NCBI RefSeq assembly: GCF_003330845.1
Contig: NZ_CP026121.1
Span: 186,001-250,000, forward strand
Source of the DNA: Streptomyces sp. Go-475
GTDB lineage: Bacteria > Actinomycetota > Actinomycetes > Streptomycetales > Streptomycetaceae
Length of the DNA: 64,000 bases
Direction of reading: 5' to 3'
Shown here: positions 1-7,272 of the stretch, piece by piece
How positions within the stretch are numbered: position 1 is the first letter of the stretch
How the letters are laid out: each line of letters opens with the position of its first letter
Notes under the pieces: model-generated
Told to the model about the DNA's origin: nothing
What the model saw: the letters and a program-made list of their open reading frames with translations, nothing else
Databases searched by the model: none
Program-made: the position numbers and the translations under genes

Positions 1-1771
1 CGCCGTCTGGGAGGAGGTGACGGCCATCGAGCTGCGCGACGAGGTGGTGGACGTGGCCAAGGGCCTGATCGCCTCCGGGATCGCGCCGGGCCACCGCGTG
101 GCGATCATGGCGCGCACCCGGTACGAGTGGACGGTCTTCTGCTACGCGCTGTGGGCGGTGGGCGCCGAGGTCGTCCCGGTGTACCCGACGTCGTCGCGCG
201 ACCAGGTGGAGTGGATCCTGCGGGACTCCCGCTGCGTGGCCGTCGTGGTCGAGGACGAGCAGGGCGTGATGACCGTCGGCTCGGTGTGCGCGTCGCTGCC
301 GCTGCTGCGCCACGTCTGGCAGCTGGACGCGGGCGCGTCGGCGGAGCTGACGGAGCGCGGGGAGGCCGTCCCGCTGGCCACGGTCGACTCGATGCGCCGC
401 ATCGTCCTGCCGGACTCCACGGCCGTCATCGCCTACACCTCCGGCACGAGCGGCCACGCGCGGGGCTGCGCGCTGAGCCACCGCAATCTGGCCGGCCCGT
501 GCGACACGGTGCTGGCGGGCTGGGGGCACACGGCGGCCGCGCGCGGGGAGCAGGGCTCGGTCCTCGCGTTCCTGCCCTTCTCCCACGTGTACGGGCTGAT
601 GATCCAGAACGTGTGCGTGCGGGGCGGTCTGCTGATGGGACACCAGGCCGACCTGAGCGCCGAGGCGCTGTCGTCGGCGCTGCGTTCCTTCCGGCCCACG
701 TACCTCTACGCGGTCCCCTCGGTCCTGGAGAAGATCTACAAGAACTTCCTGCGCACGGCCCAGCAGGGCGGTCACGGCGGGCTCTTCGAGCGGGCCGCCG
801 AGACGGCGCGGGACTTCGCCGCGGCCCTGGAGCGCCAGCGGCTGGGCCGGGGCCGCGGGCCCGCCTTCGACCTGCGGTTGCAGCACGCCCTGTACGAGCG
901 CACGGTGTACCGCCGGCTGCGGTCCGCGCTGGGCGGCCGGGTACGGCGGGCGACCTCCGGCGGCTCGTCCCTCAGCCGCGACCTGTCCCTCTTCTACGAG
1001 GGCATCGGCATCTACGTGCACGACGGGTACGGCCTGACGGAGACCGCCGGCGGGGTGACGATGCAGCCGCTGGGCCGGGAGAAGTCCGGGACGGTCGGGC
1101 AGGCGCTGCCGGGCACGGAGATCCGGGTGGCCGACGACGGGGAGATCCTGGTGCGCGGCCCGTCGGTGTTCCAGGGGTACGTGGGCGACGAGGCCGCCAC
1201 CCGGGCCGCGCTGCGCGGGGGCTGGCTGGCGACCGGGGACCTCGGGCAGCTGGACTCGGAGGGCTATCTGACGATCACCGGCCGCAAGAAGGACATCATC
1301 ATCACCAGCAGCGGCAAGAGCGTCGCTCCGCTCGCCCTGGAGCAGCGGCTGCGGATGCACCCGCTCATCCACCAGGCGGTGGTGGTGGGCGACGACCGGC
1401 CGTGTGTGGGTGCCCTGATCACGCTGGATCCGGAGTTCCTGGCGCACTGGCGGGCGGCGCTGGCGCTGCAGGGCGAGATGCGGGAGGCGCGGGAGGAGAA
1501 CGCGCTGCGGGAGGAGGTCGCGCGGGCCGTGGCCGCGGCCAACAGCGCGGTGTCCCGGTCGGAGTCGATCCGGGTGTTCCGGGTGCTGCCGGAGCCGTTC
1601 GACGTGAGCAACGGGCTGCTGACCCCGTCGATGAAGCTGCGCCGGGACGAGATCGTGCGGCACTACGCCTCCGAGATCGACGCGATGTACCAGTCCCGCA
1701 GGCGTCCTGGGCGGCGCAGCGCCGTGGACGAACCGTCGTACTGGGACGATTCGGACAGCGTGTTCCGCTGA
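1..1771 (+). CDS. Long-chain acyl-CoA synthetase (AMP-dependent ligase), 5' truncated
   Basis: This enzyme is expected to activate fatty acids with ATP to acyl-adenylates and then acyl-CoA thioesters. The reading frame is already open at base 2 (A-V-W-E-E-V-T), so the true start lies left of the window and about 590 codons are visible. Seen motifs are the P-loop-like AMP-binding signature AYTSGTSGHARG, the adenylation motif YGLTETAGG, the TGDLG motif, and the hinge and C-terminal motif GRKKDIIITSSGKSVAP with its lysines. This is the FadD/FAA-type long-chain family. The C-terminus ends in a polar tail. The gene is followed by an RsbW-like ATPase about 115 bases downstream, with no obvious functional link. 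Substrate chain length cannot be read from sequence. Confidence 0.93.
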   Translation, partial: AVWEEVTAIELRDEVVDVAKGLIASGIAPGHRVAIMARTRYEWTVFCYALWAVGAEVVPVYPTSSRDQVEWILRDSRCVAVVVEDEQGVMTVGSVCASLPLLRHVWQLDAGASAELTERGEAVPLATVDSMRRIVLPDSTAVIAYTSGTSGHARGCALSHRNLAGPCDTVLAGWGHTAAARGEQGSVLAFLPFSHVYGLMIQNVCVRGGLLMGHQADLSAEALSSALRSFRPTYLYAVPSVLEKIYKNFLRTAQQGGHGGLFERAAETARDFAAALERQRLGRGRGPAFDLRLQHALYERTVYRRLRSALGGRVRRATSGGSSLSRDLSLFYEGIGIYVHDGYGLTETAGGVTMQPLGREKSGTVGQALPGTEIRVADDGEILVRGPSVFQGYVGDEAATRAALRGGWLATGDLGQLDSEGYLTITGRKKDIIITSSGKSVAPLALEQRLRMHPLIHQAVVVGDDRPCVGALITLDPEFLAHWRAALALQGEMREAREENALREEVARAVAAANSAVSRSESIRVFRVLPEPFDVSNGLLTPSMKLRRDEIVRHYASEIDAMYQSRRRPGRRSAVDEPSYWDDSDSVFR

Positions 1772-1887
1772 CCACGCACCCGGACGCGTAGGCCTCGCCC
1801 CCTCGGGAACACGCAACAGTGGCGACGCAAGAGAAAGGACGACAGCCCTGACGACAGCCCTTGCTGACGCCGGGCCGGAAAGGCGAT

Positions 1888-2322
1888 ATGTCAACCGAGC
1901 CGCGTGGGGATGACGCACTGACCTCCGAGGAGATCCCGAGCCGCACGAACAGCTTCGTGGGCGAGCCGCACGACGTGACGGGTGCGCGGCTGGCCGCGGA
2001 GGAGTTCCTGCGTGATCTGGCACGCTCCTCGCCGCCCTCTGCCCCCGAGTACTGGGACGACATCCTGTTGGTGGTGACGGAACTGGCCGCCAACGCGGTC
2101 CAGTACGCCCCGGGGCCGTTCGCGCTGCGGATGCGCCGGACCTTCGACGGGGTGCACGTGGTCCTGCACGACACCAGCACCACCGAGCCCGCCCCGCGCC
2201 CCTTCGATCCGCGCAGCGGTGGCGGCGGCATCGGCTGGCACCTGATCCACACCCTGTGCGACCAGGTCAGCGTGGTGACCGACGACCGGGGCAAGGACGT
2301 GCACGTGTTCCTGCCCTGGTGA
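1888..2322 (+). CDS. RsbW-like ATP-binding protein (HATPase_c, possible anti-sigma factor)
   Basis: A 144-residue single-domain GHKL ATPase of the anti-sigma/serine kinase class common in Streptomyces. Visible are the N-box ELAANAVQYAPGP and a glycine-rich G2-like segment GGGGIGWHLI; the middle G1 motif is degenerate. Members bind ATP and either phosphorylate an STAS anti-antagonist or sequester a sigma factor. The ATG at 1888 is chosen because GGAAAGG lies just upstream; an earlier in-frame TTG at 1861 has no such site. A strong inverted repeat follows the stop. The downstream STAS gene and the sigma factor at 15619 are plausible partners, but nothing here proves pairing. Confidence 0.85.
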   Translation: MSTEPRGDDALTSEEIPSRTNSFVGEPHDVTGARLAAEEFLRDLARSSPPSAPEYWDDILLVVTELAANAVQYAPGPFALRMRRTFDGVHVVLHDTSTTEPAPRPFDPRSGGGGIGWHLIHTLCDQVSVVTDDRGKDVHVFLPW

Positions 2323-2331
2323 GCCGGGAGC

Positions 2332-2356
2332 GTCACGGGCGCGAGGCGCCCGTGAC
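2332..2356. terminator. Bidirectional hairpin terminator between convergent genes
   Basis: The arms GTCACGGGCGC (2332-2342) and GCGCCCGTGAC (2346-2356) are perfectly complementary around a three-base GAG loop. The hairpin sits between the ends of the ATPase gene (plus) and the PRC-barrel gene (minus). There is no T-run, which is usual for Streptomyces terminators. Confidence 0.65.
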
Positions 2357-2360
2357 CCGC

Positions 2361-2732
2361 TCAGACCGAGGTCGCCGCGCGCGGCGGCAGGCGGTGGTAG
2401 TAGTCGCCCACGGCCGTCAGGTACTCCCGGTCCCTCGTCTCGCTGTCGGTCTGGAAACGGGGCGCCGCCTTGGCGTCTCCCCTGCTGCAGGCCAGGGTGA
2501 TCTTCCGGGCCTGCGTGTCTATGCCGGTGACGACCCCGGCCGGCACCAGGACGCTGCGGCCGAACACCCAGACGCCGGTGTCGACGACCAGATGCCGCAT
2601 GCCGTGCGGGGCGGCCTCGCGGTCCACGTGCCCGATCGTGCCGTCGGTCGCGGTGACACTGAACCCGGTCAGGTCCTGTCCCTCGGTGTGACCGCTTGCC
2701 GGCGCGTACGACCAGATTCTGTCGATGACCAC
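2361..2732 (-). CDS. PRC-barrel domain protein
   Basis: A 123-residue protein beginning VVIDRIWSYAPASGH, with the PRC-barrel hallmark pattern DLTGFSVTATDGTIGHVD followed by the strand LVVDTGVWVFGRSVLVPAG. Known Streptomyces members of this size are small stand-alone PRC-barrel proteins, often under stress control, with no defined enzymatic activity. The GTG at 2732 is chosen because GGGAGG lies about ten bases upstream. The gene diverges from the STAS gene at 3078 across a 345-base gap. No membrane segment is visible. Biochemical role unknown. Confidence 0.85.
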   Translation of the reverse strand: MVIDRIWSYAPASGHTEGQDLTGFSVTATDGTIGHVDREAAPHGMRHLVVDTGVWVFGRSVLVPAGVVTGIDTQARKITLACSRGDAKAAPRFQTDSETRDREYLTAVGDYYHRLPPRAATSV

Positions 2733-2905
2733 GCTGTCCCATCCTCCCTGGCGGTGTGCTGATCGCTGAAGCCTGGCGGACGGATGCCGACCGCCTGCTC
2801 CACAGCAGCAATTACCCCCCTGTCGCAAGCGCATTCGGGGCACCCGCCGCGCATCGTGCGACAGGGGCGATCCCGGGCGATCCCCGGCGATGTTCGGACC
2901 GGGAG

Positions 2906-2930
2906 GAATGGAGGGCGGTTCCCGGGGTAA
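2906..2930 (+). promoter_or_regulatory. Candidate SigB-type promoter
   Basis: GAAT (2906-2909) and GGGTAA (2925-2930) are separated by 15 bases. This agrees with the published Streptomyces SigB consensus GNNT, 14-16 bases, GGGTAC/T. It lies upstream of the leader ORF and of an STAS anti-sigma antagonist, a class often transcribed by SigB. Only a sequence match; the last base of the -10 box is not ideal. Confidence 0.4.
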
Positions 2931-2974
2931 TCGCGGGGGCGCGGTGACATTCGGAGCCCCGTGAAGGGAGGCAC

Positions 2975-3043
2975 ATGAGAAACGGCACTCGAGTCCGCGA
3001 CACGACCGGCGTCGCCCCGCACCGCGGTCACCCCCGGAGGTGA
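2975..3043 (+). CDS. Short leader ORF (22 codons)
   Basis: An ATG at 2975 is preceded by AAGGGAGG at ideal distance and opens a 22-codon frame (MRNGTRVRDTTG...HPRR) ending with TGA at 3041. The predicted peptide is very basic, with six arginines. Its stop lies about 24 bases before the GGAGG of the STAS gene at 3078. It could be a translated leader affecting expression of the next gene, or simply chance. No homology is claimed. Confidence 0.35.
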   Translation: MRNGTRVRDTTGVAPHRGHPRR

Positions 3044-3077
3044 CCAGCCCAGGCCGTAGCACTTGTTGGAGGTACCC

Positions 3078-3479
3078 GTGCCCCTCGCCCAGAACCCGCT
3101 GTCCGTGGAAGTCGAACTGCCCCGGGAGGACGTGGCCCTGATCACGGTCGACGGCTACCTGGACGTCGACACCGCGACCGAGTTCCAGGCCCATCTGGCC
3201 AACCAACTCCACCACGGCCGACGGCACTTCCTGCTCGAAATGTCGTCCGTCCCGTTCATGGACTCGTCGGGGATGAACATCATCCTGCGGGTGTACCAGG
3301 AGACCCGCGGGAACGCCGGCAGCGTGCACGTCATCAATCCGACCCCGGCCGTGCGGCGCATCCTGGACCTGACCGGCGTCAGCATCACGGTGCCGATATC
3401 GGAGAGCGTGGACGAGGCTCTGGCCCGTGTCGACGAAGGGCCGCAGACTCCCGAGGAGGCGGAGGGACAGGGCGCCTGA
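3078..3479 (+). CDS. STAS-domain anti-sigma factor antagonist (RsbV/BldG-like)
   Basis: A 133-residue single STAS domain. The core motif FMDSSGMNIILR contains the serine that partner kinases phosphorylate in SpoIIAA/RsbV/BldG proteins. The unphosphorylated form binds the anti-sigma factor and frees the sigma factor. The GTG at 3078 is favoured by GGAGG five bases upstream; a TTG at 3063 would overlap that site. The C-terminal tail is acidic. It stands about 265 bases before the stressosome-like operon, and likely partners are the RsbW-like ATPases at 1888, 5047 or 16682. Confidence 0.88.
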   Translation: MPLAQNPLSVEVELPREDVALITVDGYLDVDTATEFQAHLANQLHHGRRHFLLEMSSVPFMDSSGMNIILRVYQETRGNAGSVHVINPTPAVRRILDLTGVSITVPISESVDEALARVDEGPQTPEEAEGQGA

Positions 3480-3743
3480 CAGACCGGATGACCCGGGGCA
3501 CGGCGCCTGTGAACCGGCGGCCCGGTGCCCTCGCTCCGCCCTGCCCGGACGGCGGCTCGCCCCTATCGCACGGTGGTGACGGCGGTGGCCAACCGCCGTT
3601 TCCCTCAACCGGATCGCTTGCGCCGGATCCGGTGTCGTACGAGGTCGGGGGATGGTTAGAGTTGTCGGCCGGCAAGTGTCACAGCGCCGTCTCGTTGTCT
3701 GAAGCGGGTTCGGTCGACGCAACGCGGATGAGGAGAGAACCAG

Positions 3744-4631
3744 GTGCCGGAGCACGAAGCGGACGGACAGCTCGCCACGCCCACGCACGAGGTCAGGGAC
3801 TTCCTGCACCGACGGCGGGAGCAGATCGCCCAGCGGTGGGCGGACGAGCCCTTGTTCCGCACCGTGTTCACCGTCTCGCGCGACGAGGCGGTGGAGGCGG
3901 GCAAGGTCGTCGTGGACGCGCTGGCCCAGGTGGCGGACTCCGACCAGGTGGAGGACCCGGACGCCGCCGGCTTCAGCGGGGTGCGCGAGCAGCTGTCCCG
4001 GATGGGCGCGGCACGCTCCCGGGCCGGGCTGTCCAACACCCAGGTCTCGACCGAGCTGGCCGCCCTGCGGCCGCCCGTCGAGAACCTGCTGGCCGCGGAT
4101 CTGGAACAGGCGCCGCCCGAGCACCTGCGGGCGTGTTCGACCGCGCTGACGGTGCTGATGGGCACCCTGCGGCTGGTGGCGATGCAGTCGGCGCTGAGCG
4201 AGTGGCAGGCGCTCAGCGACCGGCAGCGGATGCAGCTGATGGAGGTGGCCACGCCCGTCATCCGGCTGTGGGACGGCATCGTGGCCGTGCCGCTGATCGG
4301 GACGCTCGACAGCGCCCGCAGCCAGATCGTGATGGAGACGCTGCTGAACGCCGTCGTCGACCAGCACGCGCGGTTCGCGATCCTCGACATCACCGGTGTG
4401 CCCACCGTCGACTCGCTGGTGGCGCAGCACCTGATGAAGACGGTCGCCGCGGCGCGCCTGATGGGCGCCCAGTGCATCGTCTCGGGCATCCGCCCCGCCA
4501 TCGCGCAGACCATCGTCCATCTCGGTCTGGACCTGGACGTGATCACCCGGGCGAGTCTCGCCGACGCGCTGGGTTACGCACTGCACCAGCTCGGCGCGGA
4601 CATCGTGAACCCGGGTGCGGGTCAGCGGTGA
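3744..4631 (+). CDS. RsbR-like stressosome protein (N-terminal sensor + STAS)
   Basis: This 295-residue protein has a variable alpha-helical N-terminal half (about 1-175), in the place where RsbR paralogues carry a non-haem globin-like sensor. The C-terminal STAS domain (about 180-285) shows VPLIGTLDSARSQ, FAILDITGVPTVDSLVAQHL and GIRPAIAQTIVHLG, all typical of RsbR. The segment PTVDS is where RsbR proteins are phosphorylated by RsbT. The GTG at 3744 follows GAGGAGAGAACCA, a good ribosome site. Its stop overlaps the GTG of the RsbS-like gene, indicating translational coupling. Predicted role: scaffold and sensor of a stressosome complex in the cytoplasm. Confidence 0.88.
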   Translation: MPEHEADGQLATPTHEVRDFLHRRREQIAQRWADEPLFRTVFTVSRDEAVEAGKVVVDALAQVADSDQVEDPDAAGFSGVREQLSRMGAARSRAGLSNTQVSTELAALRPPVENLLAADLEQAPPEHLRACSTALTVLMGTLRLVAMQSALSEWQALSDRQRMQLMEVATPVIRLWDGIVAVPLIGTLDSARSQIVMETLLNAVVDQHARFAILDITGVPTVDSLVAQHLMKTVAAARLMGAQCIVSGIRPAIAQTIVHLGLDLDVITRASLADALGYALHQLGADIVNPGAGQR

Positions 4632-5047
4632 GCGAGGCGTACCCCCGACCCGTCACAGGCCATGTGCCGGTGCTGCGGCTCGGCGACGTCCTGCTGGTCA
4701 CGCTCCAGGGAGACCTGCACGACAGCACGGCGCAGCAGCTCCAGCAGGACCTCACGGAGACGATCTCCCGTACCGGGGTGCGCGGTGTCCTCATCGACAT
4801 CTCCGGCGTGGAGATCGTCGACTCCTTCCTCGGCCGGGTGCTGGCCGAGATCGCGGCACAGGCCAGGCTGCTGGCCGCGCGCACCGTGGTGGCCGGCATG
4901 CGCCCGGCCGTCGCCATCACCCTGGTGGAACTGGGTCTGAGGCTGCCAGGGCTGAGCACCGCGCTCAGCACCGAGGCGGGCATGGAGCTCCTCGCGCAGC
5001 AGGCCCCGCCGACCCGTCCCGGCGGCCCGCGTCAGGAGAGTCCGTGA
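4628..5047 (+). CDS. RsbS-like stressosome STAS protein
   Basis: A 139-residue protein that is essentially one STAS domain: VPVLRLGDVLLVTLQGDLHD at the N-terminus, then LIDISGVEIVDSFLGR, where the DSF serine matches the RsbS phosphosite, and AGMRPAVAITLVELG. In the Bacillus model RsbS and RsbR form the stressosome core that holds RsbT. The GTG at 4628 overlaps the stop of the RsbR-like gene in a GTGA arrangement, which fixes the start. The stop overlaps the RsbT-like start. High confidence in family; the stress it senses is unknown. Confidence 0.9.
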   Translation: MSEAYPRPVTGHVPVLRLGDVLLVTLQGDLHDSTAQQLQQDLTETISRTGVRGVLIDISGVEIVDSFLGRVLAEIAAQARLLAARTVVAGMRPAVAITLVELGLRLPGLSTALSTEAGMELLAQQAPPTRPGGPRQESP

Positions 5048-5487
5048 TGCACACTGCCGCGGGCGTCGAGGCCTGCCTGCCCATCCGGTCGGACATGGAC
5101 CTGGTGTGGGTGCGACAGCATGTGCGGCAGGCCGCTGCCCGGCTCGGCTTCGGCCTGGTGGAGCAGACCAAGCTCGTCACCGCGGCCAGTGAGCTGGCCC
5201 GCAACACCCTCGTGCACGGCGGGGGCGGACAGATGGAGGCGACGCACGTCAGCAGCGGGACCGCCCAGGGGCTGCGGCTGGCCTTCTCGGACGAGGGGCC
5301 GGGCATCGCCGACCTGGACCAGGCGCTCAGCGACGGCTACACCTCCGGCGGCGGGCTGGGGATGGGGCTGAGCGGGGCACGCCGGCTGGTGCACGACTTC
5401 GACATCGAGAGCACGCCCGGCGCGGGCACGACCGTCCGGGTGACCTGCTGGGCGGGCCGGCCGCCGCGTCCGCGCGAGGAGGTCTGA
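5047..5487 (+). CDS. RsbT-like serine/threonine kinase (switch kinase)
   Basis: A 146-residue GHKL ATPase with N-box ELARNTLVHGGGG, G1 motif DEGPGI and G2 motif GGGLGMGLSGARRL, matching RsbT. In the model system RsbT phosphorylates RsbR and RsbS, leaves the stressosome, and activates a PP2C phosphatase; the phosphatase at 7273 is the obvious candidate. The ATG at 5047 overlaps the preceding stop; a GTG at 5044 is an equally spaced alternative after AGGAG. The stop overlaps the next gene's ATG at 5487, so the four genes form one coupled unit. Confidence 0.9.
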   Translation: MHTAAGVEACLPIRSDMDLVWVRQHVRQAAARLGFGLVEQTKLVTAASELARNTLVHGGGGQMEATHVSSGTAQGLRLAFSDEGPGIADLDQALSDGYTSGGGLGMGLSGARRLVHDFDIESTPGAGTTVRVTCWAGRPPRPREEV

Positions 5488-6054
5488 TGCCGCGCGTGTG
5501 GGACGTCCCGGTGCGCGACGCGACCCGGGTGCGCGACGCGCGGGTCGCCGCCGAGGGCGCGGCCGCGCTGGCCGGGCTGGACGAGCGGCGCACCGCCGCC
5601 GCCGCGCTGGTCGCGACCGAGCTGGCGACGAACCTGCTCAAGCACGCCGAGGGCGGGCAGGTGCTCATCGACGTCGTGGACCCGGCCGAGCCGGTGGACG
5701 GCCGGACGCGGGCCCGGGTCGTGCAGATCGCCGCGATCGACCACGGGCCGGGCATTCCCGACGTTCCCGCGGCCGTGCGCGACGGCTTCTCCACGACCCG
5801 CTCGCTCGGGGCCGGGCTCGGCACGTGCCTGCGTCTCGCCGACGACTTCGCCCTGCACAGCACCCCGGGTCGCGGCACGGTCGCGGTGGCCCGCGTGGGG
5901 TCGACGCCCCGGGGCGGAGCAAGCTCCGCGGCCTCCGCGGGGTCGTCGGTGACGGTGTGGGCGGCCGGGCTGTCGCGGGGCCCGGGGCCGGGCACGCCGG
6001 GCGGATCCCCGCGGGGCACCGGTGCCTGGCCCGAGGGCCCAGGCCCGAGTGCCG

Positions 6055-6290
6055 GTCGCGCGCCGTGGCCGGGTGCGCCCGAGGGCCCGGGTGCCGGCGG
6101 GGCGTCGTGGCCGGGCGGGCCCGACGGCCCAGGCCGGCGGCGCGCCGTGGCCGGGCGGGCCCGACAGCCCAGGCCAGGTGCGGCGGCGCGCCGTGGCCGG
6201 GCGGGCCGACAGCCCAGGCCAGGTGCGGCGGCGCGCCGTGGCCAGGCGGGCCCAACGGCCCAGGCCCAGGTGCCGGCGGCGCGCCGTGGC
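6055..6290 (+). repeat. GC-rich tandem repeats in the linker, units of 40-48 bases
   Basis: The core CCGTGG (TCGTGG once) recurs at 6063, 6105, 6145, 6191, 6236 and 6284, giving spacings of 42, 40, 46, 45 and 48 bases. Units share a GGCGGCGCG, CCGTGGCC, GGGCGGGCC and AGCCCAGG pattern and encode Gly-Gly-Ala-Pro-Trp-Pro-Gly-Gly. The 40- and 46-base units are not multiples of three and create the frame change. Several units differ only by C-run length. Confidence 0.85.
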
Positions 6291-6455
6291 CGGGTGTCGG
6301 GCCGAGCGGCGATGTGCGGGCGGACGCGCCGGTGGTGGCCGTGGCGTGCGGCGGTCTGGCAGGGCACGCGGCCGGGTCCGGTGCCGCCGGGGACGCCGGC
6401 CTGCCGGTCGGCGGGTCCGCCGGTGGCGGCGCGGCGGCGGACGAGCCGGGCCGCC

Positions 6456-6610
6456 AGACGCCGGTGGACCCCCCGCTGCCGGGCGCAGGCGCGCCCGAGG
6501 GCCAGCCGGACCGCCATACGCCAGTGGACCCCCCGCTGCCGGACGCAGGCGCGCCCGAGGGCCAGCCGGACCGCCATACGCCATGGGATCGGCCGCTGCC
6601 CGGCGTCGGC
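6456..6610 (+). repeat. 66-base direct repeats encoding a proline-rich linker
   Basis: Two nearly identical 66-base units plus a diverged partial third encode GAGAPEGQPDRHTPVDPPLP-type segments (22 residues each). The shared DNA includes GTGGACCCCCCGCTGCC at about 6463 and 6529. Because 66 is a multiple of three these repeats keep the frame, unlike those just upstream. Confidence 0.85.
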
Positions 6611-7272
6611 GCACCGGGACGTGCGGACCGGGCCGGTGCGGCGGCCGAGCCCTCCGCGCCCGTCGGCGACGTGCGGGCCGGGGGCGTGAACATCCCCTAC
6701 GGCGGAGCCGAGTACTCGGGTGACGCGTGGACGTGGGTGCGGTCCGGGGACCGGGTGACGCTGATGCTGGCGGACGGGCTGGGACACGGCCCGGAGGCGG
6801 CCCGTGCCTCGTCCGTCGCGGTCGCCGAGCTGCACCGCTGGGCCCGCCTCTCCCCCGCCGAGTCGCTGCGGCGGCTCCACGACGCGCTCAAGGGCACCCG
6901 CGGCGCGGCCGTCGCCGTTGCCCAGCTCGACCTGCGGGCCGGGCGGCTGCGGTTCGCCGGCATCGGGAACGTGGGGGCGCGGCTGCGCGCGGACGGCATC
7001 TGGCGTCCGCTGCTGTCGCGGCCCGGCATCGTCGGCGTCCACCGGCCCACCACCCTCCGCGAGGAGGAGGCCGACTGGGCGCCCGACCGGCTGCTGATCC
7101 TGCACACCGACGGTCTGCCCAGCCGCTGGACGCCGCCGTCCGACGCGGGTCTGCCGGCGGCCGACCCGGCCGTGACGGCCGCCGTGACGATACGTGACGC
7201 GAGCAGTCCCGCCCGCCCGGTGCGGGACGACACCGCCGTGGCCGTGCTGACTTCGACCCCGCCGGACCGCCC

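Larger units (their letters stand above)
2733..3077. other. Intergenic region with candidate stress promoter and leader ORF
   Basis: This 345-base gap separates the divergent PRC-barrel and STAS genes. On the plus strand it holds a possible SigB-type promoter (2906-2930), a short ORF with a good ribosome site (2975-3043), and the ribosome site GGAGG of the STAS gene. Nothing recognisable was seen from 2733 to about 2890 apart from the presumed minus-strand promoter of the PRC-barrel gene. Confidence 0.5.

Noticed and set aside
6055..6290. Tandem repeats considered as a CRISPR array
   Set aside because: Units are contiguous, differ in length, lack unique spacers and encode a Gly/Pro linker of a real gene.
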